Shown in pieces: positions 6,823 to 14,547 of a DNA stretch of 32,033 nt. The first letter of the stretch is position 1; each line of letters starts with the position of its first letter. The notes under the pieces were generated by a model, which was given only the letters and a program-made list of their open reading frames with translations, was not told the DNA's origin and did not search any database. This stretch comes from a virus, in the IMG/VR virus record IMGVR_UViG_3300017730_002072, positions 1-32,033 of that record. One strand, 5' to 3'. A program made the position numbers and the translations under genes.

Positions 6823-7296
6823 ATGACTAAAGTTCTATTTAAGCACAATCTTCCCTTTTTCGATAGGGATGACTTTTTAACACCATTCGATAAAATGTTT
6901 GACAATCTCGTGGAAACACAATTTCCAGAAGTTGTAAAACAAGTTGGAGTGAAACCATATCAAGGTTCAGCTTATCCAAAGGTTAATGTATATGAATACG
7001 ATGACAAGATTGGAATAGTAGCCGAGATACCTGGTTTGAATAAGAAACAACTTCAAGTAGATGTTGAAGAAGGTATATTAACTATCTCAGGTGATAAACA
7101 TAACACCTTTGAAGATGATGGAGCAAAAGTACTCCGTAAAGAGTTAAAACAATCTTCATTCAAGAGGTCTTTCGAATTAGGTGAACAATTAGATGGAGAT
7201 GATATCTCAGCTAATTTTAAAGATGGAGTTTTATCGGTAACTATTCCCAAGAAGGAACCAGTAATACCGAAGAAACATTCTGTAAAAATCTCGTAA
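6823..7296 (+). CDS. Small heat shock protein, Hsp20 family
   Basis: A 157-residue protein with a ribosome binding site AAAGGAGAACAATA. Residues 48-150 form the alpha-crystallin domain (YPKVNVYEYDDKIGIVAEIPG, then LTISGDKH, then FKDGVLSVTIPKK with the hallmark GVL). The N-terminal arm (FFDRDDFLTPFDKMFDNL) matches the aromatic-rich region used for substrate binding and oligomerisation. Such ATP-independent chaperones hold unfolding proteins and are a known accessory gene of T4-like marine phages. A strong terminator follows. Confidence 0.95.
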   Translation: MTKVLFKHNLPFFDRDDFLTPFDKMFDNLVETQFPEVVKQVGVKPYQGSAYPKVNVYEYDDKIGIVAEIPGLNKKQLQVDVEEGILTISGDKHNTFEDDGAKVLRKELKQSSFKRSFELGEQLDGDDISANFKDGVLSVTIPKKEPVIPKKHSVKIS

Positions 7297-7306
7297 ATAA
7301 ATAATT

Positions 7307-7376
7307 AAAAGGGTTCTACCGTATTTTTAGTTTCCACTATATCAAAACTTAAAAAGACAACCGAACCCTTTTTTTT
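7307..7376 (+). terminator. Long-stem intrinsic terminator after hsp20
   Basis: AAAAGGGTTC (7307-7316) pairs with GAACCCTTTT (7363-7372), followed by a T-run to 7376. Inside it a second stem pairs TTTTTAGTTT (7324-7333) with AAACTTAAAAA (7345-7355) with one bulge. The whole 70 bases can therefore fold as one interrupted rod, longer than a simple terminator. Confidence 0.75.
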
Positions 7377-7381
7377 ATGCA

Positions 7382-7576
7382 ATGAGTAAATTCAACCGAT
7401 TAATTAGATTAAATAATATTGTATACGAGTGCTTAGGTGTTATGTCAGTAGAAAGTTCCTTAGAAAAGGGTACAGACTATTGGAAAAAGTGTTGGGGTGC
7501 TGATTATGTACTGAGAAATGGTAATGATTATTATTATTGTAGACTTGTAATTGATGCGGAATTTGAAGATATTTAA
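7382..7576 (+). CDS. Small protein, unknown
   Basis: A 64-residue protein with a beta-rich look (IVYECLGVMSVESSL, DYYYCRLVIDAEFEDI). The start lies six bases after the T-run of the upstream terminator, and no ribosome binding site is seen, so expression is uncertain. No family recognised. Confidence 0.45.
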   Translation: MSKFNRLIRLNNIVYECLGVMSVESSLEKGTDYWKKCWGADYVLRNGNDYYYCRLVIDAEFEDI

Positions 7577-7614
7577 AAAAATACCTATTTATATGTATGT
7601 AGGAGATATAGTAT

Positions 7615-7827
7615 ATGTCAGATAAAAGATATTTTGAGGATTTAATCCGTAAAATGAAAGAGTTACGAGTTAGTGGTAGTGGAGAAATTATCGTAAATGA
7701 TGATGACTCTATAAAATTTGTAGATACACAGGTACCATTTACACATAACGATTTCGCTAAATTAAGTAGTGAACAAAAAGAGGCGTTATTTATCTGGTTA
7801 AATAAGGATAATATACCACAAGCATAG
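7615..7827 (+). CDS. Small protein, unknown
   Basis: A 70-residue protein with a TAGGAG site. It has a helical N-terminus, a central GSGEIIVNDDDSIKFVD strand pair and a helical C-terminus (FAKLSSEQKEALFIWLNKD). The stop TAG overlaps the GTG of the J-domain gene (TAGTG), suggesting joint translation with it. Confidence 0.55.
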   Translation: MSDKRYFEDLIRKMKELRVSGSGEIIVNDDDSIKFVDTQVPFTHNDFAKLSSEQKEALFIWLNKDNIPQA

Positions 7828-8399
7828 TGAATGAGAAATTATTAAAATTACAACATAAAAAATTAGAACAACAAGTACTTTATTTACGAACAGAACTCGA
7901 AGAAACGCAGTGGATATTTCAAGATTGTTTAAAAGATTTTGATATTGAATTTAGAAAGTATTTTAAAGAACCTAATAAAAAACAAAAAGGTGAAGTAAAT
8001 AGTAATTCCCCTACATACGACATCCCAGCAACAGATGTTAATTCGGTTTTTAAAAAGATAGCTAAACATACCCATCCAGACAAACTCGGAAACCAAAACT
8101 TATCAGAACAGGAATATGATGCCAAAGTTGATATGTATAAAGAGGCACAACAAGCTGTTAAGAATAGAGATTGGTCTAAGGTGGTAGAAATAGCAAGGGA
8201 ATTGGGAATAGATATTTCAGATATCACAGGTGATGATAGTGATTATCTAAAAGAGAGTGTTGAGAAATTACAACAAAAAATAAAAGAATTAAAGATGACT
8301 TACGCATGGAAGTGGAGTCATACAAAAGATAATGAGAGAGAAGTCATGAAAGGGATGATTTTACAATCTCTCGGTTTAAGTCAAATAAAGGAGAAATAA
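7827..8399 (+). CDS. J-domain (DnaJ-like) protein
   Basis: A 190-residue protein with a GTG start in a TAGTG overlap. A coiled-coil N-terminus (residues 1-35) precedes a J-domain-like segment, VFKKIAKHTHPDKLGNQ with HPD at 83-85. A helix EYDAKVDMYKEAQQAV follows, then a C-terminal coiled coil. The HPD tripeptide stimulates DnaK/Hsp70 ATPase, so the protein may recruit the host chaperone. Divergent J-domain proteins are found in marine T4-like phages. It lacks the Gly/Phe and zinc domains of true DnaJ. Confidence 0.75.
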   Translation: MNEKLLKLQHKKLEQQVLYLRTELEETQWIFQDCLKDFDIEFRKYFKEPNKKQKGEVNSNSPTYDIPATDVNSVFKKIAKHTHPDKLGNQNLSEQEYDAKVDMYKEAQQAVKNRDWSKVVEIARELGIDISDITGDDSDYLKESVEKLQQKIKELKMTYAWKWSHTKDNEREVMKGMILQSLGLSQIKEK

Positions 8400-8400
8400 A

Positions 8401-8586
8401 ATGACTACATCAAAAGAGATACACGCAAAAATAAAAGAACTTTTTGAGGAATTTGATACGAATCATGAGGTACATGCTGAAAAAGGTAACAAAGCAGCTG
8501 GTGGTAGAGCAAGAAAAGCTATCGGTGAGGTAAAGAAATTGGTTACTTTATATAGACAAGCTTCAGTATCAGAATCAAAGAAATAA
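8401..8586 (+). CDS. Histone H1-like (Hc1-type) DNA-binding protein
   Basis: A 61-residue protein with ribosome binding site AAGGAG. The segment GNKAAGGRARKAIGEVKKL resembles the conserved core of Hc1/histone-H1-like proteins of Bacteroidota and Chlamydiae (GNKAAGxRxRKxxxEL). These small basic helical proteins bind and compact DNA. Here the N-terminal half is mildly acidic and there is no long Lys/Ala tail. A role in nucleoid or phage DNA packing is inferred. The link also supports an FCB-type host lineage. Confidence 0.6.
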   Translation: MTTSKEIHAKIKELFEEFDTNHEVHAEKGNKAAGGRARKAIGEVKKLVTLYRQASVSESKK

Positions 8587-8616
8587 GAGTATATATAATA
8601 TTTATAGAGGTATAAT

Positions 8617-8808
8617 ATGTTACGAAAGGACACGATAGAAGATAAGCTCGGCCAACTACAATTAACCATTGATAGGTTGAGGTCAAGTTTGGTAGTACCA
8701 CAAGATCCAGGTGATATTGGTACACCGATACAGACCGTAGTTAGAGTATTAGAGCAGGTTCAAAATCAGATTGACCAAATAGTTAATCTGATAGAGTTAG
8801 AAGATTAA
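8617..8808 (+). CDS. Small coiled-coil protein
   Basis: A 63-residue protein with two amphipathic helices (IEDKLGQLQLTIDRLRSSL and VVRVLEQVQNQIDQIVNLIEL) joined by a Pro/Gly loop (VPQDPGDIGTP). It resembles a helical hairpin that could dimerise. AGAGG lies seven bases before the ATG. Function unknown. Confidence 0.5.
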   Translation: MLRKDTIEDKLGQLQLTIDRLRSSLVVPQDPGDIGTPIQTVVRVLEQVQNQIDQIVNLIELED

Positions 8809-8831
8809 TTAATAACTAACGGAGATAAAGT

Positions 8832-9824
8832 GTGGAAACAAAGAATAGTAGGTTTTTTCCATATTTAGTTGGATTATCCGCACTACTTGTTGCGGGAAGT
8901 GCAGCTTTTTATTCAGTATTCGGTTTAAGTAAGTTATTTAGTGGAGCTACAATGGCAGTTATTATAATGGCTGGTTCATTGGAGTTTGCTAAATTAGTTA
9001 GTGCATCATTCCTATATAGGTATTGGGATGAGATAAATCGATTTATGAAAACTTATTTAATTATAGGAGTGGTAACTCTTGTGATGATAACGAGTGCCGG
9101 TATCTTTGGATTCTTATCCAATGCCTATCAAGGTGCTACGGTTTCATTCGAAAAAGAATCTACCGCCCTATTATATAAGGAAGATAGGTTAGACCAATTA
9201 TCAGACGATAAGAAATTCTTAAAGGAAGAATTAGAGGCTGCTGTTGCAGAACTACCCGATAACTATCGTACTGCCAAAAGAAAACTCAGAGAAGAATATC
9301 AACCAAAAATAAATGATATCAATATTACTATGATGACACTTAAACAAGAGATTGGTGATTTAAAGATAGCACTTGTTGAAACGGGTGTTGATGTAGGACC
9401 TGCAATTTATCTCGCACGAGTATTCGACACGGATGTTGATTCAATCGTTAAGTATTTTATCTTTATGTTAATTGCTGTTTTCGATCCTCTTGCTGTAGTT
9501 TTAGTTATAAGTTATAACCTAACGCTACAGGTTAGGATAAGAGATGACGAGAATCAGGGCCCTGTGTCTGGGAAAAACGGAAAAACGGAAAAACAGAAAA
9601 AGAAACCAAAACGACTTGGACTATATAAAGAAGGTAAGAGTGTAATTGAGAAAGTTGTCAAGGAAACTTTTAAACCTGATAGTAAAATAGAAAAAAAGCA
9701 TAAAGAGGTTATAGAAGAAGAACCAAGAGGTGGAATATTTGTACCTGAAAAAACGGTAAATACATCTGATATAGGTAAAGGTGGTATAGTAAATTCCGAA
9801 TATGTACCAAAGAATAAAATATAA
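8832..9824 (+). CDS. Four-helix membrane protein with periplasmic or cytosolic coiled coil
   Basis: A 330-residue protein from GTG 8832, after an AACGGAG site. Membrane helices are near residues 9-30, 38-56, 73-95 and 205-228. Between helices 3 and 4 lies a long coiled coil (about 105-180; for example EDRLDQLSDDKKFLKEELEAA). The tail after 235 is cytosolic-looking and Lys-rich (KNGKTEKQKKKPKRLG). Similar FYSVFGLSKLF...LEFAKLV proteins are, from memory, frequent in T4-like marine phages and lack a known role. The layout would suit a membrane scaffold or lysis-timing protein, but that is speculation. Confidence 0.7.
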   Translation: METKNSRFFPYLVGLSALLVAGSAAFYSVFGLSKLFSGATMAVIIMAGSLEFAKLVSASFLYRYWDEINRFMKTYLIIGVVTLVMITSAGIFGFLSNAYQGATVSFEKESTALLYKEDRLDQLSDDKKFLKEELEAAVAELPDNYRTAKRKLREEYQPKINDINITMMTLKQEIGDLKIALVETGVDVGPAIYLARVFDTDVDSIVKYFIFMLIAVFDPLAVVLVISYNLTLQVRIRDDENQGPVSGKNGKTEKQKKKPKRLGLYKEGKSVIEKVVKETFKPDSKIEKKHKEVIEEEPRGGIFVPEKTVNTSDIGKGGIVNSEYVPKNKI

Positions 9825-9924
9825 GTGAATTATAGCAATAAAGTTATGTATTCCAAAGGTTATTTAAATACTTATCAATGGAGATTTTCTTCATTAAACA
9901 TTTCACATACAATAAAACCAGCGG

Positions 9925-9958
9925 ACAGGCAGCTGACACACCTGTGAAAAAATGTGTC
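9925..9958 (+). promoter_or_regulatory. Predicted H-type pseudoknot upstream of the TonB receptor
   Basis: P1 ACAGG (9925-9929) pairs with CCTGT (9941-9945). P2 GACACA (9935-9940) pairs with TGTGTC (9953-9958). Loop 1 is CAGCT, no base separates the P2 5' strand from the P1 3' strand, and loop 3 is the A-rich GAAAAAA. This is textbook H-type geometry with an A-rich minor-groove strand, as in compact riboswitches such as preQ1-I and SAM-II. The ribosome binding site (AGAGGAGA, about 9969) is ten bases downstream. A ligand cannot be assigned. Confidence 0.55.
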
Positions 9959-9982
9959 TTAACCAAAAAGAGGAGAACGTTA

Positions 9983-12796
9983 ATGAATATACGTAATCTA
10001 ACAATATCATTATTGATGACAACAGGATTGTTTGCACAAACTATCGTTGGGGTTGTTAATGGTGGTAGTGAACCATTGGTTGGAGCAAATGTTGCTGTTG
10101 TAGGAACTGATAAAGGTGGTGTAACAGATGAATCTGGTAAATACACTATCGATGTCGGAGCTGAAGGCACATACACATTAACTGCTTCATTCATTGGATA
10201 TTCACCTTTAACATTGGATGTTAAGGTGGGTGATATAGTTGGAACACTCAACTTCGATTTAGAAGAAGATGTTTTAGCTATGACAGCACTTGAGGTCTTG
10301 GCTTCAAGAGCTGATGAAAAGACACCTGTTGCATACACTAATGTGGTAAAAGAAGAATTGGAATTTCGTCTTGGTAGTCAAGATGTTCCAATGGCTTTGA
10401 ATACTACACCAAGTGTTTATGCAACTCAACAAGGTGGTGGTGCGGGTGATGCTCGTATCAATGTTCGTGGGTTCAACCAACGAAATGTAGCCGTAATGAT
10501 AAATGGTGTTCCCCAAAATGATATGGAGAACGGATGGGTTTATTGGTCTAATTGGGATGGAGTTGCAGATGCAGCACAATCAATTCAGATGCAAAGAGGT
10601 CTATCAGCTGTTAATCTAGCTACACCTTCAATCGGTGGAACTATGAACATTATTACTGATCCTGCTCAACACGAGAAGGGCGGTAAGTTCAAACAAGAAA
10701 CAGGCGCAGGTGGTTTTCTAAAAACTACTCTTAATTACAATAGTGGTTTGATTGGAGAAAAACTCGCGTTAAGTGGTACAATAGTACGAAAAACAGGTGA
10801 TGGACTCATCGACAAAACATGGACAGACGCTTGGGCATATTATTTTGGTGCGAGTTATCAAGCTAATAAAGATAACCGATTTGAATTATACGCTATCGGA
10901 GCTCCACAACGCCATGGTCAAAATCTATACAAACAGAATATCGGTGCTTATGACGCTGAATTTGCTGCGAGTATAGATGGATATGATGAAACAGCACTTG
11001 GAGAAGATGGTTCGTTCAAAGATGTTGGTCGATTCTTTAATCAGAATTGGTCACCTATTAGTTCAGACTATAAAGGAAAGCAATATTGGTATATGTATGG
11101 TGATAAAACATCGGACAGATACAATCCTAACTTCCTAAATGAAAGAGAAAACTTCTTTCATAAACCATTGGTTAATCTTAACCATTTCCTAAATATAAAT
11201 GAAAAACTTCGTCTTTCATCTGTAGCTTATTGGAGTGGTGGATCTGGTGGTGGTACTGGTACTTATGGTAGGATTCCAACTCTCGACGCCGATGGTGTTT
11301 TAGGGGGAGAAGATTATAAGTTTTATTATGGTCGTTCTCCTTGGACAAGAGATTGGAATACATTGGTTGCATACAACTCAGGTGACGCAGACACAGTTTA
11401 TGTTGATAAGAGAGTTCTACCAAGAACTCATGGTGATGGTAATAATCAATCAGTAGGTATTCTTCGTAACTCTATTAATCGTCAAAATACTCTCGGTTTA
11501 ATCTCCAAATTAAACTACGAAGTTAATGATGATTTAGAGGTTCAAGTTGGTATTGATTGGAGAACTGCTAAAATCGAACACGCTCGTGAAGTTCGTGATT
11601 TGATGGGTGGTGATTACTATATGGATTACGCAGATGATAACTACGCAGATGGTAAAAGAGTTGGTTTAGGTGATATCATTGCATACCACAATCATACTAC
11701 GGTTGATTGGTTAGGTGGATTTGTTCAAGGTAATTATACTTTGGATAATTTAAACCTTTATGGTATGGGTGGTGTATCTAACATCAAGTATACTTATCAA
11801 GATCATTTTACGGTTGAGAACGAGTTAATTGAAGCACCATCAATCACAACAATTCAAGCAAAAGGTGGAGCAGTTTACGATATAGATGATAATGTTAGTG
11901 TATTTGCTAACGCTGGATATGTCGAAAAACCACCTATTATGGATAATGTGATTTACTTTGATGGTACGGTTGCACCAGATCCTGCTAATGAGAAATTCAT
12001 TAGTTCAGAAGCTGGTGTTAATTTCAAATCTGATAAATTTGCTGTTAAGGCAAATGTATACAATACAGATTGGAAAGACCGAAACCTTACTAAATCCGTA
12101 ACCACAGGACAAGGTGATTCAGGTGATACTGATGTTATCTTCCTTAGTGGTATCCATCAAAAACATCAAGGACTTGAGATAGAAGCTTCTTCACAAGTTC
12201 ATTCAATGTTTAGGATAGACGCGGCACTTAGTTTTGGTAAATGGCAGTTCAATGGAGATGCTAGTGGTAATTATCAAGAAAACGAATATGATGAACAAGG
12301 TAATGTAAGTGGTTTGAAAACAACCAAATACAATTACGCACTTGATGGATTATTCGTAGGTGATATGCCTCAAACTTCATATGTCTTGGGTGGAACTCTA
12401 ACTCCTGTTAAAGGACTTAGTATTCAAGCACTCTACAATATCTATGATGATAATTATAGTGATTGGAGTCCTGATTCTCGTGAGTATGATGTTGACGCAA
12501 CAGACGATGATGGTAATTCAGTAGATGACGCAGATAGAGAACAAGTATGGATGGCACCTGGATATCAAAAAGTTGATATTCACGCTTCATATAAACTACC
12601 AACCGATTGGACTGGTGGATATGATGTGTCGTTGTCAGCACATTTGTTTAACGCTTTAGATGCTGTATTTGTACAAGATGCAGTAGATCACAGCCAATAC
12701 AATAGTTATGGTGACAAAGTTCACGCAGCACACAACGCCGAAGTATTTCTTGGAACACCAAGATACTTTAACTTAGGATTGTCTGTTAATTTCTAA
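9983..12796 (+). CDS. TonB-dependent outer-membrane receptor
   Basis: A 937-residue protein from ATG 9983, which has an AGAGGAGA site; an upstream in-frame ATG at 9878 would add 35 non-signal residues across the leader structure. Signal peptide 1-18 (ISLLMTTGLFAQ). Residues 19-95 form a carboxypeptidase-regulatory-like beta domain (PLVGANVAVVGTDKGGVTDESG). A plug domain follows (about 115-225; INVRGFNQRNVAVMINGVPQ, then GGTMNIIT). A 22-strand-type barrel runs to a terminal aromatic (LSVNF). Such receptors import siderophores, cobalamin or glycans using TonB energy. The length is typical and the frame intact. The domain order is typical of FCB bacteria. A full receptor in a phage is unusual; a TonB C-terminal protein lies at 30218. 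The substrate is unknown. Confidence 0.93.
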   Translation: MNIRNLTISLLMTTGLFAQTIVGVVNGGSEPLVGANVAVVGTDKGGVTDESGKYTIDVGAEGTYTLTASFIGYSPLTLDVKVGDIVGTLNFDLEEDVLAMTALEVLASRADEKTPVAYTNVVKEELEFRLGSQDVPMALNTTPSVYATQQGGGAGDARINVRGFNQRNVAVMINGVPQNDMENGWVYWSNWDGVADAAQSIQMQRGLSAVNLATPSIGGTMNIITDPAQHEKGGKFKQETGAGGFLKTTLNYNSGLIGEKLALSGTIVRKTGDGLIDKTWTDAWAYYFGASYQANKDNRFELYAIGAPQRHGQNLYKQNIGAYDAEFAASIDGYDETALGEDGSFKDVGRFFNQNWSPISSDYKGKQYWYMYGDKTSDRYNPNFLNERENFFHKPLVNLNHFLNINEKLRLSSVAYWSGGSGGGTGTYGRIPTLDADGVLGGEDYKFYYGRSPWTRDWNTLVAYNSGDADTVYVDKRVLPRTHGDGNNQSVGILRNSINRQNTLGLISKLNYEVNDDLEVQVGIDWRTAKIEHAREVRDLMGGDYYMDYADDNYADGKRVGLGDIIAYHNHTTVDWLGGFVQGNYTLDNLNLYGMGGVSNIKYTYQDHFTVENELIEAPSITTIQAKGGAVYDIDDNVSVFANAGYVEKPPIMDNVIYFDGTVAPDPANEKFISSEAGVNFKSDKFAVKANVYNTDWKDRNLTKSVTTGQGDSGDTDVIFLSGIHQKHQGLEIEASSQVHSMFRIDAALSFGKWQFNGDASGNYQENEYDEQGNVSGLKTTKYNYALDGLFVGDMPQTSYVLGGTLTPVKGLSIQALYNIYDDNYSDWSPDSREYDVDATDDDGNSVDDADREQVWMAPGYQKVDIHASYKLPTDWTGGYDVSLSAHLFNALDAVFVQDAVDHSQYNSYGDKVHAAHNAEVFLGTPRYFNLGLSVNF

Positions 12797-12807
12797 ATAG
12801 TATAATT

Positions 12808-12835
12808 AAAGGGGGGTTTATACTCCCCTTTTTTT
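12808..12835 (+). terminator. Intrinsic terminator after the TonB receptor
   Basis: AAAGGGGGG (12808-12816) pairs with the CTCCCCTTT strand (12823-12831, one G-U), loop TTTATA, followed by T-run 12829-12835. It separates the receptor from the next promoter cassette. Confidence 0.9.
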
Positions 12836-12861
12836 GTGCCAAAAATAATTAAAAAAAAGAC

Positions 12862-12890
12862 TTGACTCGTATTGATTTATTTCGTATATT
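12862..12890 (+). promoter_or_regulatory. Sigma70-like promoter (TTGACT-N17-TATATT)
   Basis: -35 TTGACT at 12862-12867, 17-base spacer, -10 TATATT at 12885-12890. The 20 bases from the -10 onward (TATATTCCAGTATAAGATAA) are repeated exactly at 13478-13497. It drives the small-gene string beginning at 12917. Confidence 0.8.
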
Positions 12891-12916
12891 CCAGTATAAG
12901 ATAAAGGGAATAAATA

Positions 12917-13033
12917 ATGAAAACGGAAATAATAATTGAAATAGATGGTATAGTTAGAACAATGGATTTGGATGAGTATATAGAAATGGTTAGGGATGGA
13001 AATCCACTTCATACAGTTAAAGGAGTTAAGTAA
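12917..13033 (+). CDS. 38-residue microprotein
   Basis: MKTEIIIEIDGIVRTMDLDE at the start, then a helical tail (YIEMVRDGNPLHTVKG). First gene after a clear promoter, with AAAGGGAAT before the ATG, and its TAA overlaps the next ATG (TAATG). The promoter and coupling argue that it is expressed. Function unknown. Confidence 0.6.
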   Translation: MKTEIIIEIDGIVRTMDLDEYIEMVRDGNPLHTVKGVK

Positions 13034-13356
13034 TGACAAAAACACACGAGTTTATTTTAGGAAAGTATGATTCTTCAACAAATTATGAAGGACATATATT
13101 AGATGTTGAATATGTGGTATCAAGTGTTAGTGATGATATTAAGGTTGTAGATATGTGGAGATATTGGGATAGTAATAATCACAATCATTCAACACCTGAT
13201 ATGGATGAGATGATGAAATTAGATTGGTTGAGTGAAGATTTCAAGGAGAAGATGTTTGAGGAATTAAGACATATTGAATTTGGTGATTTTGATTTGGATA
13301 AGTATTGTGAAGAAAATCCTGATTTCGATGAAGCTATGAATGGGATGTATAATTAA
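13033..13356 (+). CDS. Acidic small protein, unknown
   Basis: A 107-residue, strongly acidic protein (DLDKYCEENPDFDEAMNGMYN at the end). The N-terminal half has strand-like segments (THEFILGKYDSS, ILDVEYVVSSV) and a WRYWDSNNHNHS loop. Preceded by AAAGGAG and coupled by TAATG on both sides. No recognised family. Confidence 0.55.
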   Translation: MTKTHEFILGKYDSSTNYEGHILDVEYVVSSVSDDIKVVDMWRYWDSNNHNHSTPDMDEMMKLDWLSEDFKEKMFEELRHIEFGDFDLDKYCEENPDFDEAMNGMYN

Positions 13357-13445
13357 TGAGTTGTAATAAGTGTAAAAAAGTAAAAGCAGTTATCAAGTAC
13401 AAAGATGGTAAATATTGTACTTGGTATTGTGCGAAAAAAAAGTGA
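13356..13445 (+). CDS. 29-residue putative zinc-finger microprotein
   Basis: The protein has Cys3, Cys6, Cys21 and Cys25 in a CxxC-x14-CxxxC pattern with a Lys-rich body (CNKCKKVKAVIKYKDGKYC). It starts in the previous stop (TAATG). The next promoter's -35 starts nine bases after its stop. Spacing of the four cysteines supports a metal-binding finger. Too short for family assignment. Confidence 0.55.
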   Translation: MSCNKCKKVKAVIKYKDGKYCTWYCAKKK

Positions 13446-13453
13446 GAAAAGAC

Positions 13454-13483
13454 TTGACTTGTATTGGTTTTTCATGTTATATT
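13454..13483 (+). promoter_or_regulatory. Sigma70-like promoter (TTGACT-N18-TATATT)
   Basis: -35 TTGACT at 13454-13459 and -10 TATATT at 13478-13483 with an 18-base spacer. The sequence after the -10 is the same as in the promoter at 12862. It drives the cassette starting at 13516. Confidence 0.75.
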
Positions 13484-13515
13484 CCAGTATAAGATAATTA
13501 AACAAAAGGAAAAGA

Positions 13516-13686
13516 ATGAGAAAAGTACACAGATTTGTTAATAGTAAACCAGTAATAATTACCGAAAAAGGTATTCAATACAAGGTTGTTGATTTGGGTG
13601 GACATAAGATGAAGATTAGGATTAAATCAGACGAGGAAGTATCTCGTGATTCTAAACTATTTAAAGAAAGTAAGGAGAGTAAATAG
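13516..13686 (+). CDS. 56-residue basic protein, unknown
   Basis: Starts after an AAAAGGAAAAGA site. The sequence is beta-like in the middle (PVIITEKGIQYKVVDLGGHK) and basic, with a charged tail (SKLFKESKESK). The TAG stop shares bases with the GTG start of the next gene. It follows a clear promoter, so expression is likely. Function unknown. Confidence 0.6.
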   Translation: MRKVHRFVNSKPVIITEKGIQYKVVDLGGHKMKIRIKSDEEVSRDSKLFKESKESK

Positions 13687-14066
13687 TGATAAAAAGGGAT
13701 AAAAATAAATTTAAAGAGAGGGTTGATATACTTCTCAAAAACATAGGTAAAGACTATGATTCTTGGACTGGAATAGAACCACTTCGTGAAATGGATGAAT
13801 CATCTTTAAAGATTAAAAAAGAAAGTTCTGAGAGATTTAAAAAAGGACTTAAACTTTCGCATGGTAGGAAATACATCAAGGTTATGGAGAATAACAGAGT
13901 TTGGGGTTTCATCGCAGCTACTGATGGAATACTCAAAGGAATACCTTACAAATTTGGTGATGTATTTAAAGCAGCTTCTTGGAGAGCACCAGCAAAGCAT
14001 GTTAGAGGTTCTGTATTTTTGGATAGGACAGATTGGTTTCATTGGACAGGACCGATGTACATATAA
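13686..14066 (+). CDS. Conserved phage protein of unknown function
   Basis: A 126-residue protein starting with GTG in a TAGTG overlap. The C-terminal half is well patterned: NRVWGFIAATDGIL, FGDVFKAASWRAPAKHVRG, then WFHWTGPMYI. A very similar W-F-x-x-GD-hydrophobic-x-KAASWRAPAKHARG segment recurs, from memory, in marine T4-like phage proteins with no assigned role. The N-terminal half is charged and helical. Coupled to the next gene by TAATG. Confidence 0.65.
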   Translation: MIKRDKNKFKERVDILLKNIGKDYDSWTGIEPLREMDESSLKIKKESSERFKKGLKLSHGRKYIKVMENNRVWGFIAATDGILKGIPYKFGDVFKAASWRAPAKHVRGSVFLDRTDWFHWTGPMYI

Positions 14067-14290
14067 TGAGTATTATTAGAAACCCTCAACCAAGAAAGAG
14101 AGAAATAAACCTTAATGGAACTCAAGGAAACGCTTACTTTCTTTTAGGAACAGCAAGAAATTTTGGAAAACAACTTGATTTGGATGTCGATAGTATTATC
14201 AAAGATATGGAATCAAGTGATTATGAACACCTTATCAAAGTATTCGATAAACACTTTGGTATGATTGTAGATTTAGTTTACAGGAGATAA
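14066..14290 (+). CDS. Small protein, unknown
   Basis: A 74-residue protein. ATG 14066 (TAATG overlap) is preferred over an in-frame ATG at 14033 that lies inside the previous gene. The motif INLNGTQGNAYFLLGTARNFGKQLDLD, then a helix (DYEHLIKVFDKHFG), is seen in other phage hypothetical proteins as far as I can recall. Function unknown. Confidence 0.6.
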   Translation: MSIIRNPQPRKREINLNGTQGNAYFLLGTARNFGKQLDLDVDSIIKDMESSDYEHLIKVFDKHFGMIVDLVYRR

Positions 14291-14291
14291 A

Positions 14292-14483
14292 ATGAAATAT
14301 AAAGAAATATTAGATAAACTTTATGAGATAGAATGTCAGTTAGATGACGCTATGAATACTCTACCAGATTATAACTCTAATGTGGATTCACAAGGTTACA
14401 TAGATGGTGCTAGATGTGATTTATATCATCTAAAGGATAATGTGGAAAGAGCCATATTAAATGAAAAAAGTGAAAAAAAATAA
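14292..14483 (+). CDS. Small helical protein, unknown
   Basis: A 63-residue, mostly helical protein (YKEILDKLYEIECQLDDAMNTL and YHLKDNVERAILNEK) with CAGGAGATAAA before the ATG. It ends just before the next promoter and is the last member of its cassette. Confidence 0.55.
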   Translation: MKYKEILDKLYEIECQLDDAMNTLPDYNSNVDSQGYIDGARCDLYHLKDNVERAILNEKSEKK

Positions 14484-14492
14484 AAAAAACAC

Positions 14493-14521
14493 TTGACTTT
14501 CTCATTTATTCTTAGTATATT
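14493..14521 (+). promoter_or_regulatory. Sigma70-like promoter (TTGACT-N17-TATATT)
   Basis: -35 TTGACT at 14493-14498, 17-base spacer, -10 TATATT at 14516-14521. The predicted transcription start is close to 14528. An ATG at 14527 would be leaderless. The in-frame ATG at 14548 has a ribosome binding site and is preferred. Confidence 0.75.
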
Positions 14522-14547
14522 CATATATGTTAAAAAAGGAAAAAACA

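Noticed and set aside
630-8610. TATTTAT/TATATTTA stretches (about 633, 1968, 7584, 8599, 31308) as T4-type late promoters
   Set aside because: They are AT-rich, degenerate and some are in the wrong orientation relative to TATAAATA, so base composition alone can explain them.
9844-10579. Minus-strand ORFs opposite the TonB receptor start
   Set aside because: Low-complexity reverse readings (Ser/Thr/Pro-rich) with no ribosome binding site, opposite a clear receptor gene and its leader.
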